From JBCDJG01 sp038748065 (GTDB lineage Bacteria; Pseudomonadota; Gammaproteobacteria; Pseudomonadales; Halieaceae): DNA of 31,840 nucleotides. The translations under genes and the position numbers were made by a program. The first letter of the stretch is position 1; every line of letters starts with the position of its first letter. The DNA is taken from contig JBCDJG010000057.1 of NCBI GenBank assembly GCA_038748065.1, positions 1 through 31,840 of the forward strand, read 5' to 3'. The notes below the pieces were generated by a model. The model was given only the letters and a program-made list of their open reading frames with translations. It searched no databases and was not told the DNA's origin. Positions 24,675 to 31,840 of this stretch are shown one piece after another.

Positions 24675-26038
24675 GCACCTGTAGCCTGGGTTGGTGGGGC
24701 ATCGTGAGGCTGGGCCTGGTGCAAACAGCGCTTGGCGCCGTCATTGTGCTCACCACTTCGACGATCAACCGCATCATGGTGGTCGAACTGGGACTTGCGG
24801 CCATGGTGCCGGGCTTCCTGGTGGCCCTGCACCATGTCGTGCAGATGAGCCGGCCGCGCTTCGGCTATGGGTCAGATATCGGGGGCCGACGCACGCCCTG
24901 GATTCTCGGCGGCATGTTCGTACTCGCCACCGGCGGCTTTGGCGCAGCGGTGGGCACCGCCATGCTGGCCAATGCAGTCAGCGGCGGCATGTTAGTGGCC
25001 ATGATCTCGTTTGTGCTTATCGGCCTTGGTTCCGGCGCCGCTGGCACCTCACTGCTGGTACTACTGGCAGATCAGGTCGAAGCCAAACGCAAGGCCGCCG
25101 CGGCAACTATCGTCTGGATCATGATGATTGCCGGCTTTGCGATCACCGCCGGCGTCGCCGGCAGCTTCCTTGACCCCTATTCGCCGGGGCGTCTGGTCGC
25201 GGTCAGCGGCGTCGTCTCTATCGTGGCGCTTACCATTAGCGTGCTGGCTCTGCTTGGCGTCGAGAATCGCGAACGCCGGGTGCGTCCAGCTACGGCTCTG
25301 GACAGCGGAGTCACCGAAGGGGCAGCAAGCTTCAGGACAGCGCTGCGCCAGGTGTGGCAGGAATCACAGGCACGGCGCTTCACGATTTTCGTCTTCGTCT
25401 CGATGCTGGCTTACAGCGCACAGGACCTCATCCTTGAGCCCTATGCAGGCACCGTTTTCGACATGACGCCGGGCGAATCCACCAGCCTGTCGGGGCTGCA
25501 GCACAGTGGTGTGCTACTCGGCATGCTGGTACTGGCGGTCACAGTGACCATGACAAGCCGCGGCGGCGCCACGGTGCTTCGCCGCTGGACTGTTGGCGGC
25601 TGTCTCGCGTCGGCGGCAGCACTGGCAGGCATTGCCCTGGGCGGCCATCTTTCCTCGGAATGGCCCTTGCGCGCCAATGTCTTCCTGCTGGGACTTGCCA
25701 ACGGCGTATTCGCCGTCTCAGCCATCGCCTCCATGATGACGCTGGCGAACCACGGCAGCGCGCAGCGCGAGGGCTTACGAATGGGCCTGTGGGGCGCTTC
25801 ACAGGCCATCGCCTTCGCACTCGGTGGCTTTCTTGGCACTGTGGCAATCGACCTTGCCCGGGCGATGTTCTCGGATCCCGCCCAGGCCTACGCCCTTGTA
25901 TTCGGAGCAGAGGCAGCACTGTTTGTAGTGGCTGCGGGCATTGGTGCCTACGCGCAGGGTGAAGAGATCGATACCGCGCGGCGCGATGCTCCACGTTTTG
26001 GCGATGTCGCGGTCGCACAGGTTTTGGGCGGGAGGTAG
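24671..26038 (+). CDS. BCD-family (PucC-like) membrane transporter between bchG and bchP
   Basis: This 455-residue, 12-helix major-facilitator-type protein corresponds to the gene usually found between bchG and bchP (orf428/bch2 of Rhodobacter). Family blocks include LGLVQTALGAVIVLTTSTINRIMVVEL, FGYGSDIGGRRTPWILGG near residue 60, and DLILEPYAGTVFDMTPGEST near 250. These parallel the same positions in LhaA, showing they are paralogues. The family is thought to handle (bacterio)chlorophyll delivery, but the exact role of this member is unknown. The GTG start overlaps the bchG stop by 4 nt, and bchP follows after 6 nt. Confidence 0.9.
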   Translation: MSTCSLGWWGIVRLGLVQTALGAVIVLTTSTINRIMVVELGLAAMVPGFLVALHHVVQMSRPRFGYGSDIGGRRTPWILGGMFVLATGGFGAAVGTAMLANAVSGGMLVAMISFVLIGLGSGAAGTSLLVLLADQVEAKRKAAAATIVWIMMIAGFAITAGVAGSFLDPYSPGRLVAVSGVVSIVALTISVLALLGVENRERRVRPATALDSGVTEGAASFRTALRQVWQESQARRFTIFVFVSMLAYSAQDLILEPYAGTVFDMTPGESTSLSGLQHSGVLLGMLVLAVTVTMTSRGGATVLRRWTVGGCLASAAALAGIALGGHLSSEWPLRANVFLLGLANGVFAVSAIASMMTLANHGSAQREGLRMGLWGASQAIAFALGGFLGTVAIDLARAMFSDPAQAYALVFGAEAALFVVAAGIGAYAQGEEIDTARRDAPRFGDVAVAQVLGGR

Positions 26039-26044
26039 CCTTCA

Positions 26045-27244
26045 ATGAACACGGAAATATACGACACCGTCGTCGTCGGTGGCGGTCCAGCAGGTGCCAC
26101 TGCGGCAGCTGATTTGGCGCGCAGAGGGCACTCCGTTCTGCTCATTGAACGCGGCTTCAGAATCAAGCCCTGCGGCGGTGCGATACCGCCGGCGCTCATC
26201 GAGGAGTTCGAGATACCGCAACACCTGCTGGTAGCGAGGATTCGCTCAGCACGCATGATTTCGCCAGCAGGCGAGCGGGTTAACATGCCCATCGCCGAGA
26301 GCTACGTGGGCATGGTAGATCGTGAAACCTTCGACCCCTGGCTGCGCGAGCGCGCTGTGGCGGCAGGCGCAGACCTGGTGACGGGCAAGTTCCTGGCGCT
26401 GGAGTACCTGGAAGATGACACGGTAAGAGTCACCTACCGGGACAAGGATCGCGGTGGCGAGGCCCGCGCAGCGCTGGCTCGCTCAGTGATCGGCGCCGAT
26501 GGCGCCAAATCGAGAGTGGCCCACCAGTGCATACCAGGAGCCGATAAACTGAAGTGCGTGTTGGCCTATCACGAGATTGTGCAATCACCCGAACAGGCTG
26601 AGGAAGAGAACTTCGATCCGAGCCGCTGCGATGTCTGGTACCAGGGTCGCCTGTCACCGGATTTTTACGCCTGGGTCTTCCCTCACGGCGGCCAGACCAG
26701 CATCGGTGTCGGCAGCGCCATGAAGCAGTTCTCGGCACCGAGCTCAGTGGCCGCCTTGCGTAAGGACGTCGGCCTTTCTGAGGCAAAAACCATTCGCAGG
26801 GAAGGCGCCCCCATACCGCTGAAGCCGCTCAAATACTGGGACGACGGACGCAAGGTGCTGCTCGCCGGCGACGCTGCAGGCGTCGTTGCTCCCGCCTCGG
26901 GCGAGGGAATTTACTATGCGATGCTGGCCGGCAGATTAGCGGCAGAGTCAGTCGCAGAGTTTCTGTTGAGTGGTGACCCTGCAGCACTGCGGCAGGCACG
27001 TAAGCGCTTTATGCGCCTGCACGGCCGCGTATTCTGGGTACTCGGCCTGCTGCAGCGCTTCTGGTACGGCAGCGACAAGCGGCGCGAGAAGTTTGTCTCA
27101 ATGTGCCGCGATCCGGACGTGCAGTACCTGACCTGGCAGGCTTATACCAGCAAGAAACTGGTGCGCGCCCGCCCCATGGCGCATGTGCGTATCTTCTTCA
27201 AGGATCTCGCGCAGCTGATGGGCCTAGGGCCTAACTCCGCATGA
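26045..27244 (+). CDS. bchP: Geranylgeranyl reductase (BchP)
   Basis: BchP reduces three double bonds of the geranylgeranyl tail to phytyl, using NADPH and FAD. The 399-residue protein starts with the FAD-binding motif VVVGGGPAGATAAADLARRG (about residues 10-29). It has the conserved CGGAIPP (near 44) and the second FAD motif LLAGDAAGVVAPASGEGI (near 277). The C-terminal QYLTWQAYTSKKLVRARP is typical of BchP. GGAGG just upstream supports ATG 26045. The stop codon lies in a duplicated decamer (27241-27260, ATGAGTCCGC twice). The 125-bp gap to the convergent acsF holds nothing I can identify. Confidence 0.95.
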   Translation: MNTEIYDTVVVGGGPAGATAAADLARRGHSVLLIERGFRIKPCGGAIPPALIEEFEIPQHLLVARIRSARMISPAGERVNMPIAESYVGMVDRETFDPWLRERAVAAGADLVTGKFLALEYLEDDTVRVTYRDKDRGGEARAALARSVIGADGAKSRVAHQCIPGADKLKCVLAYHEIVQSPEQAEEENFDPSRCDVWYQGRLSPDFYAWVFPHGGQTSIGVGSAMKQFSAPSSVAALRKDVGLSEAKTIRREGAPIPLKPLKYWDDGRKVLLAGDAAGVVAPASGEGIYYAMLAGRLAAESVAEFLLSGDPAALRQARKRFMRLHGRVFWVLGLLQRFWYGSDKRREKFVSMCRDPDVQYLTWQAYTSKKLVRARPMAHVRIFFKDLAQLMGLGPNSA

Positions 27245-27369
27245 GTCCGCATGAGTCCGCTTAGTCGCGCGCTTCGATAGCGGCCGTATAGTCGACCTCT
27301 ACTGGCGCTACTACTGCTGGAATCCCTGATACTGGGGCTGTTGCGCCACAGGGGGCTTCGCGCGCCGGC

Positions 27370-28434
27370 TTACCAGGCAGGCACCATTCGCACATCCTCG
27401 GGCAAGGCGTGGTGTTTGACGGGCAGCAGGTAAAGCCGCGCAAATACAAGCCCCGCGCGCAGCGACAGGCCCGCGCGGCGCGCCAAACCCAATGCGCCCC
27501 CGCGCTCACGCGCGGCTTCAATTCGAATGCTGAATTCCCGCAGCTGCTCAAGCCCTGCGCGGAAGCGGGGGTCATCGGTATTCAGGGTGATCGGGAACAC
27601 CTGACGGGAGATTGCCGTTGTGATGTCGAAAACCCGGAAATCAAACTCAGTCGGGTCCATCCCCATGGCCTCGTACATCGCCGGGCGCGTGTGATCGCGC
27701 ACGTACATCGTGGCATATACCGCCAGTATGAAAAACCGAATCCAGAGCTTGTTGTGGCCTTTTAGCAGCTTGGGATTAGCGCGCATCAGCAGTGCGAAGG
27801 ACTCGCCGTGGCGGAATTCATCGTTGCACCATTCCATAAACCAGTCAAAGATCGGGTGAAAACGAGCTTCGGGGTGGCGTTCGAGGTGCCGAAAGATCGT
27901 GATGTAACGGGCGTATCCGATTTTCTCCGAAAGATAGGTCGCGTAGTAAATGAACTTCGGCCGGAAATAGGTGTACTCCTTCTCCCGCTTGAGGAAGCCT
28001 AAATCGACCGCAACGCCAAGCTGCTTCAATGACTTGTTGATAAACCCGGCGTGCCTCGATTCATCCCGCGCCATGTACCCCATAAGTGCGGCAATATCCT
28101 CGTTCTCGACGTTTTTCTTGATCTCGTTATACAACACGCAGCCCGAGTACTCGGCCGTGATGGAGCTCACGAGGAAGTCAGTGAACTCTTCGCGCAGGCC
28201 CGGAATACTGTCCAGCTTGCTGCTGTCATATTCAAAGCTGCGCCGAAAGTGCTCTCGGTTCCGGTCCTCTTCATACTCGCGCATCATGGCGTCCCAGTCT
28301 TCGCGGACCGACGAGATATCGAGCTTGTCCAGCGCCGCGTTATCCGTGCGGTAGAATCGCGGGGCAAGCATTTTGCTTTGCACCGCCTGAGACGTGGTGT
28401 CGTTAGTATCGGGCCTGGCAAGTGCTTCGGTCAT
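27370..28434 (-). CDS. acsF: Mg-protoporphyrin IX monomethyl ester oxidative cyclase (AcsF)
   Basis: AcsF is the oxygen-dependent diiron cyclase that forms ring E of protochlorophyllide. The 354-residue protein has the two ExxH diiron signatures, DESRH (Glu125/His128) and NDEFRH further on, plus the ITAEYSGCVLYNEIKK helix that supplies further ligands. ATG 28434 is chosen because AGGAGGG precedes it; the longer frame to 28479 would run into the operator. It is convergent with bchP and divergent from a BLUF gene. The oxygen-independent cyclase BchE is not in the window, so BChl synthesis here appears to need some oxygen. Confidence 0.95.
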   Translation of the reverse strand: MTEALARPDTNDTTSQAVQSKMLAPRFYRTDNAALDKLDISSVREDWDAMMREYEEDRNREHFRRSFEYDSSKLDSIPGLREEFTDFLVSSITAEYSGCVLYNEIKKNVENEDIAALMGYMARDESRHAGFINKSLKQLGVAVDLGFLKREKEYTYFRPKFIYYATYLSEKIGYARYITIFRHLERHPEARFHPIFDWFMEWCNDEFRHGESFALLMRANPKLLKGHNKLWIRFFILAVYATMYVRDHTRPAMYEAMGMDPTEFDFRVFDITTAISRQVFPITLNTDDPRFRAGLEQLREFSIRIEAARERGGALGLARRAGLSLRAGLVFARLYLLPVKHHALPEDVRMVPAW

Positions 28435-28473
28435 GTCACCCTCCTGCGCACGCTGCCGCAGATCACGCCAGAG

Positions 28474-28533
28474 TGTCAACTTTGCTTGATATATTGCGGT
28501 GTAAAGTATAATTGACTATAATCGATGCCTCAA
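28474..28533. promoter_or_regulatory. acsF/BLUF intergenic region: degenerate PpsR-type operator pair
   Basis: TGT-N12-ATA (28474-28491) and TGT-N12-ACT (28500-28517) each keep three bases of one half-site plus part of the other, and are 8 bp apart like the canonical pairs. Toward the BLUF gene, TTGATA (28486-28491) and a perfect TATAAT (28507-28512) are separated by 15 bp. Toward acsF, TTGAGG (28533-28528) and TATACT (28511-28506) are separated by 16 bp. PpsR control of both genes is an inference from spacing and partial sequence. Confidence 0.6.
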
Positions 28534-28675
28534 GGCTTTCCCCGACTTTCGGTCCGTCTTCCACAGCGGATGACCGCGAACGAAATTGGGCAGCCAGATG
28601 CTGCAAGCGCCCGGGGGCGCACTGTCCATGGTATTACCGGACTCCAGCAGGCCAACGAACGATACCGAGGAACAG

Positions 28676-29107
28676 ATGTCGCCAGGGGAGCTCTATCAGC
28701 TGGGCTATGTCAGCACCCAGTCGCGACCGATGGACTCCGCCGACCTGATGAACCTCCTCAATTTCGCGCGCGAACAGAACGCCAAGCTCGGGGTGACCGG
28801 CCTTCTGCTGCACCGTCAGGACTCGTTTTTTCAGCTCATTGAGGGTCCCAAGGACGTACTTGAAAGCCTGTTCGCAAGGATCATGGCGGACAGCCGCCAT
28901 CAGCGCGTGGAAAAGTTGTTCGACCAAGAGATTGCCAGCCGCGAATTTCCCGACTGGCAGATGGGCTTCCTCGATCTCGACAACGTCGACCTGAGCCTGC
29001 TCCCGGCCTACTCCAACTTTCTTGTCGATGATTCCGAACCCAGGCGATTCCTGCGTGAACTCACCCGCGGCAAGCGCCTCGCCTTACTGTTCCGCGAAAT
29101 GCCCTGA
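28676..29107 (+). CDS. Short BLUF-domain blue-light sensor
   Basis: BLUF proteins bind FAD and change a hydrogen-bond network on blue-light absorption. With the start at ATG 28676 (GAGGAA four nt upstream) the 143-residue protein has Tyr11, Ser13, Asn35, Gln53, Trp94 and Met96. These match AppA Tyr21, Ser23, Asn45, Gln63, Trp104 and Met106 at identical spacing. VTGLLL, FFQLIEGP and DSRHQRV are typical family blocks. Only about 43 residues follow the core, so this is a stand-alone sensor (PixD/BlrB size) without an output domain; it must act through a partner. The open frame extends upstream to a TTG at 28586. It is divergent from acsF across a PpsR-type operator pair. Confidence 0.92.
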   Translation: MSPGELYQLGYVSTQSRPMDSADLMNLLNFAREQNAKLGVTGLLLHRQDSFFQLIEGPKDVLESLFARIMADSRHQRVEKLFDQEIASREFPDWQMGFLDLDNVDLSLLPAYSNFLVDDSEPRRFLRELTRGKRLALLFREMP

Positions 29108-29123
29108 TCGCGCTATCCTTGCG

Positions 29124-29149
29124 CTCATCGCCTTGGACAGGGCGATGAG
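29124..29149 (+). terminator. Perfect 9-bp hairpin after the BLUF gene, no T-tract
   Basis: CTCATCGCC (29124-29132) and GGCGATGAG (29141-29149) form a perfect stem with an 8-nt loop, 16 nt after the BLUF stop and 17 nt before the next start. There is no run of T residues, so it is more likely an mRNA 3'-end stabiliser, attenuator or weak terminator than a classical intrinsic terminator. Confidence 0.5.
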
Positions 29150-29166
29150 ACCGTGATGAGGCGCCG

Positions 29167-29646
29167 ATGAGAAAGACCATGAAATTCCTGCATACGCTGG
29201 GCACGGTGGGCATGCTTGGGGCGCTCGCCGCCATGCTGATTCTGCACACGCTGCTGCCGCCAACTCAGGAACTTGCAGGCTACGTCACCGTTAGAGTGGC
29301 TATATCACGCATAGCGGAGTGGCTATTGCTACCCTCGCTGGGCATGGTTCTGGTGAGCGGATTGCTGGCCATGGCCGTTGGCAAGTACTTCCAGAATGCC
29401 GGCTGGGCCTGGGCCAAACTTGCCATGGGCGTGGTCATGTTCGAAGGTACCCTGCTCGCAGTACAAGGTCCCGCACAGCGCGAAGCGCGCCTGGCTGAGA
29501 GTGCCGGGGCGGGTGAAGCGTCGGTCAGCGACCTGGCTCTGTCCCTGTCCAGCGAGTGGTACTCGATCTGGGTGATCGCACTGCTCGCAACACTAAATAT
29601 CGTACTCGGCATTTGGCGCCCAAAATTTGGCCGCAAGGCTCGCTGA
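29167..29646 (+). CDS. Small integral membrane protein, four helices (DUF2269-like)
   Basis: The gene encodes 159 residues with four hydrophobic segments, roughly 10-30, 45-70, 80-98 and 134-152. A charged loop follows the third helix (AQREARLAESAGAGEASVSD). The start KFLHTLGTVGMLGALAAML and overall pattern recall DUF2269-type predicted membrane proteins, but I am not certain of the family and can give no function. The ATG at 29167 is preceded by GATGAGG. It lies between the BLUF sensor and the cytochrome bd-type oxidase genes on the same strand, which makes a respiratory or membrane-assembly role possible but unproven. Confidence 0.65.
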   Translation: MRKTMKFLHTLGTVGMLGALAAMLILHTLLPPTQELAGYVTVRVAISRIAEWLLLPSLGMVLVSGLLAMAVGKYFQNAGWAWAKLAMGVVMFEGTLLAVQGPAQREARLAESAGAGEASVSDLALSLSSEWYSIWVIALLATLNIVLGIWRPKFGRKAR

Positions 29647-29756
29647 CGGCAGCAACCCGGAGCAGAAATCCAATCCCAGCACTTTCGCTGTGCACTTCGC
29701 TGTCTGTGTAGACGCTTTGCAGAACTGGGTGGCATACAGGCAGCACCCCAAATCGC

Positions 29757-29790
29757 TATAATACCGTGCGTAAACCTTAAGGCTCCGGAG
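29757..29790 (+). promoter_or_regulatory. Possible -10 and ribosome binding site of cioA
   Basis: A perfect TATAAT lies at 29757-29762, with no good -35 at 16-18 bp upstream. GGAG at 29787-29790 serves the GTG start at 29799. The 152-bp gap after the membrane-protein gene shows no other feature I can name. Confidence 0.4.
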
Positions 29791-29798
29791 ATTGTAGC

Positions 29799-31148
29799 GT
29801 GGACCTTGATCCCATCGTGTTGGCTCGCATCCAGTTTGCAGCCAACATTAGTTTTCACATCCTTTTCCCAACCATCACCATCGGCCTGGCCTGGATTCTC
29901 CTGTTTTTCCGCGTTCGCTTTACCCTGACGGGTGACGAACATTGGGAATCTGCCTATCAGTTCTGGGTCAAGGTGTTCGCACTTACTTTCGCCCTCGGAG
30001 TCGTATCAGGCATCACGATGAGCTTCCAGTTCGGCACAAATTGGCCGGGCTTTATGGAGACCGTTGGCAATATCGCCGGCCCGCTGCTTGGTTACGAGGT
30101 ATTAACCGCCTTCTTCCTCGAAGCGTCTTTTCTCGGGATTATGCTGTTTGGCAAGCGTCGCGTATCCAATCGCGTACATCTGACCGCCACCTCACTGGTC
30201 GCGGTGGGCACCTCGCTTTCCGCATTCTGGATTCTGGCGCTGAATTCATGGATGCAAACCCCCGCAGGCTTCAGCGTGCAGGGTGGCGAGTTTTTCGCTG
30301 AGGACTGGTCGCAGATCATCTTCAGCCCATCCTTCCCCTACCGCCTCGCGCACGTCATGCTAGCCAGCTTCCTGACCAGCGCCTTTCTGATCGCTGGCGT
30401 CTCAGCCTGGCGCGTACGCCGTGGTGTTGACGGCCCTGGCACCTGGAAGGTCATGAAAACCGGCGTGGTAACCGCTGCTCTGCTGATTCCACTGCAAATA
30501 TTTGTCGGGGATCTACACGGCTTGAACACCCTGGAGCATCAGCCAGAAAAAATCGCCGCGATGGAAGGCATCTGGGAGACACAGCAAGGGGCGCCTTTCA
30601 AAATCTTCGGATTGCCGAATGAGGACACGCGGGAAACAGAGTTTGCCCTCAAGATTCCCCACGCTGCCAGCCTCATCCTGACACACGACCTGAATGGCGA
30701 GGTTCGCGGCCTCAACGACTTTGAGACGCATCCACCCGTTGCGCCCGTGTTCTTCTCATTCCGGGTCATGTTAGCCATGGGCGGCCTGATGCTGCTGGTC
30801 TCCTGGTGGGGCGCCTGGACCTACTGGCGCGGACGCAGGCCGGGTCCCGCGCTGGTAAATACACTCTCAGTCATGACCTTCTCCGGCTGGGTCGCTACCC
30901 TGGCGGGCTGGTACGTTACTGAGATCGGACGGCAGCCATGGATCGTGCACGGCTTGGTATCCACGGCTGATGTCGCCGCCGATCATGCCGCCGCCACATT
31001 AAGCGGCACGCTGATTGGGTACGTGGGACTCTACCTGTTTCTGCTCTACTCCTACATCCATGCGCTTCGCCACATGGCCACCAAGCCGGCTGGCTCCCTG
31101 AACCTCCTGCCGACACGCGTCGGCAACCCCTCGCCGGAAGCTGCCTGA
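29799..31148 (+). CDS. cioA: Cytochrome bd-type quinol oxidase subunit I (CydA/CioA)
   Basis: This subunit carries the hemes and quinol site of a bd-type terminal oxidase in the cytoplasmic membrane. The 449-residue protein starts MDLDPIVLARIQFAANISFH with heme-ligand His20, and has FPYRLAHVMLASF near residue 180 and the hallmark GWYVTEIGRQPW near 370. It is much shorter than E. coli CydA (522), fitting the short Q-loop class that includes the cyanide-insensitive oxidase CioA. The Cio assignment rests on that length. The GTG start has GGAG upstream. The stop is immediately followed by the GTG of subunit II. Such oxidases support oxygen-limited respiration, consistent with a microaerobic phototroph. 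Confidence 0.92.
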   Translation: MDLDPIVLARIQFAANISFHILFPTITIGLAWILLFFRVRFTLTGDEHWESAYQFWVKVFALTFALGVVSGITMSFQFGTNWPGFMETVGNIAGPLLGYEVLTAFFLEASFLGIMLFGKRRVSNRVHLTATSLVAVGTSLSAFWILALNSWMQTPAGFSVQGGEFFAEDWSQIIFSPSFPYRLAHVMLASFLTSAFLIAGVSAWRVRRGVDGPGTWKVMKTGVVTAALLIPLQIFVGDLHGLNTLEHQPEKIAAMEGIWETQQGAPFKIFGLPNEDTRETEFALKIPHAASLILTHDLNGEVRGLNDFETHPPVAPVFFSFRVMLAMGGLMLLVSWWGAWTYWRGRRPGPALVNTLSVMTFSGWVATLAGWYVTEIGRQPWIVHGLVSTADVAADHAAATLSGTLIGYVGLYLFLLYSYIHALRHMATKPAGSLNLLPTRVGNPSPEAA

Positions 31149-31840
31149 GTGGAGAGCCTGCTGCCGGTTTTTTTCGTCGCTGCGATGGGCCTTGCGCTGC
31201 TCGTCTACGTCGTGCTCGATGGCTTTGACCTGGGGATCGGTATTCTGCTGCCATTCGCTACCGAACCGCAGAAGGACATAATGGTGGCGTCCATTGGCCC
31301 GTTCTGGGATGCCAACGAGACCTGGGTCGTACTCGGCGTGGGCATCCTGCTGGTCGCTTTTCCAAAAGCGCACGGCGTCGTACTTACGGCACTCTATATT
31401 CCGGTCACCATCATGCTCATCGGGCTTATCTTGCGCGGCGTCGCCTTCGACTTCAGAGTTAAGGCGGGCGATGATCGTCGTCACTGGTGGAACATGGCCT
31501 TCACGCTGGGCTCACTCATTGCCTCGATGGCACAGGGCTGGATGCTGGGCGCTTACATTACCGGCCTGCAGAACACACCAACCAGCCTGGCGTTTGCCGC
31601 GCTGATTGCGCTTACACTGCCGGCCCTTTACATCATGCTTGGCGGCGCCTGGCTTCTAATTAAAACCGAGGGCGATTTGTTCGACAAAGCGCTCGTCTGG
31701 AGCCGACGCGCCTGGCTTCCCATGAGCGTCGCATTGCTGCTGGTGTCGGTCGCCACACCGATTGTCAGCGAACGCATCGCGGAGCGCTGGTTCACGTTGC
31801 CGAACCTGATCGGCCTGTTACCTATTCCAGTCAGTTGTGC
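31149..31840 (+). CDS. cioB: Cytochrome bd-type quinol oxidase subunit II (CydB/CioB), partial
   Basis: Subunit II stabilises the bd-type oxidase. The frame starts at GTG 31149, directly after the subunit I stop, and is open to the right edge of the window (230 codons, 3' end missing). The N-terminus contains YVVLDGFDLGIGILLPF, then GPFWDANETWVVLGVGILLVAFPKAHG and LRGVAFDFR, which are standard CydB blocks. At least five hydrophobic helices are visible. No separate ribosome binding site is needed if translation is coupled to cioA. Confidence 0.93.
   Translation, partial: MESLLPVFFVAAMGLALLVYVVLDGFDLGIGILLPFATEPQKDIMVASIGPFWDANETWVVLGVGILLVAFPKAHGVVLTALYIPVTIMLIGLILRGVAFDFRVKAGDDRRHWWNMAFTLGSLIASMAQGWMLGAYITGLQNTPTSLAFAALIALTLPALYIMLGGAWLLIKTEGDLFDKALVWSRRAWLPMSVALLLVSVATPIVSERIAERWFTLPNLIGLLPIPVSC

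Noticed and set aside
27241..27260. Decamer ATGAGTCCGC repeated twice at the bchP stop
   Set aside because: Two copies only; probably a small slippage duplication without a function that can be argued.

Overview
The window is a nearly complete photosynthesis gene cluster from a purple, bacteriochlorophyll a-making proteobacterium. It carries the full chlorophyllide-to-bacteriochlorophyll branch, the DPOR and COR nitrogenase-like reductases, a light-harvesting 1 pair, the reaction-centre H subunit, a spheroidene/spirilloxanthin-type carotenoid methyltransferase and the PpsR/CrtJ repressor. The oxygen-dependent cyclase AcsF and a cytochrome bd-type oxidase suggest an aerobic or microaerobic anoxygenic phototroph. 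Gene content and order resemble the gammaproteobacterial OM60/NOR5 (Halieaceae, Congregibacter-like) group; that placement is inference, because no rRNA or other marker lies in the window.

Layout. (1) 87-8019, plus strand: crtE-crtF, then bchC-bchX-bchY-bchZ, a pufQ-like small gene, pufB and pufA, closed by a UUCG-loop terminator. pufL, pufM and pufC do not follow pufA; idi does. (2) 8751-22064, minus strand: a 13-kb tightly coupled run read bchF-bchN-bchB-bchH-bchL-bchM-lhaA-puhA-puhE-hemN-like, meeting idi tail to tail with overlapping stop codons. (3) 22307-27244, plus strand: ppsR, divergent from bchF, then bchG-BCD-family transporter-bchP. (4) 27370-28434, minus strand: acsF. Divergent from it on the plus strand are a short BLUF blue-light sensor, a small four-helix membrane protein, and cioA/cioB-type oxidase genes; cioB runs off the right edge.

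How it works together. AcsF, BchM and BchH serve the Mg-porphyrin part. BchLNB, BchXYZ, BchF and BchC convert protochlorophyllide to bacteriochlorophyllide a. BchG and BchP attach and reduce the tail. CrtE and Idi supply C20 prenyl diphosphate, and CrtF finishes the carotenoid. LhaA, PuhE and the PufQ-like protein would assist complex assembly. Tandem TGT-N12-ACA operators (PpsR/CrtJ type), 7-8 bp apart, sit over the probable promoters of crtE, bchC, bchF/ppsR, bchG and acsF/BLUF, and tie the cluster into one regulon. Not in this window: pufLMC, puhB, puhC, bchI, bchD, bchE, ppaA and the remaining crt genes.

The most interesting points are: the PpsR-type operator pair between acsF and a stand-alone BLUF gene in a cluster lacking ppaA; a bchG transcript that looks leaderless; a PpsR lacking one of the two redox cysteines; an isolated pufBA; a divergent HemN-like radical SAM protein; and a 24-bp tandem repeat inside bchB.
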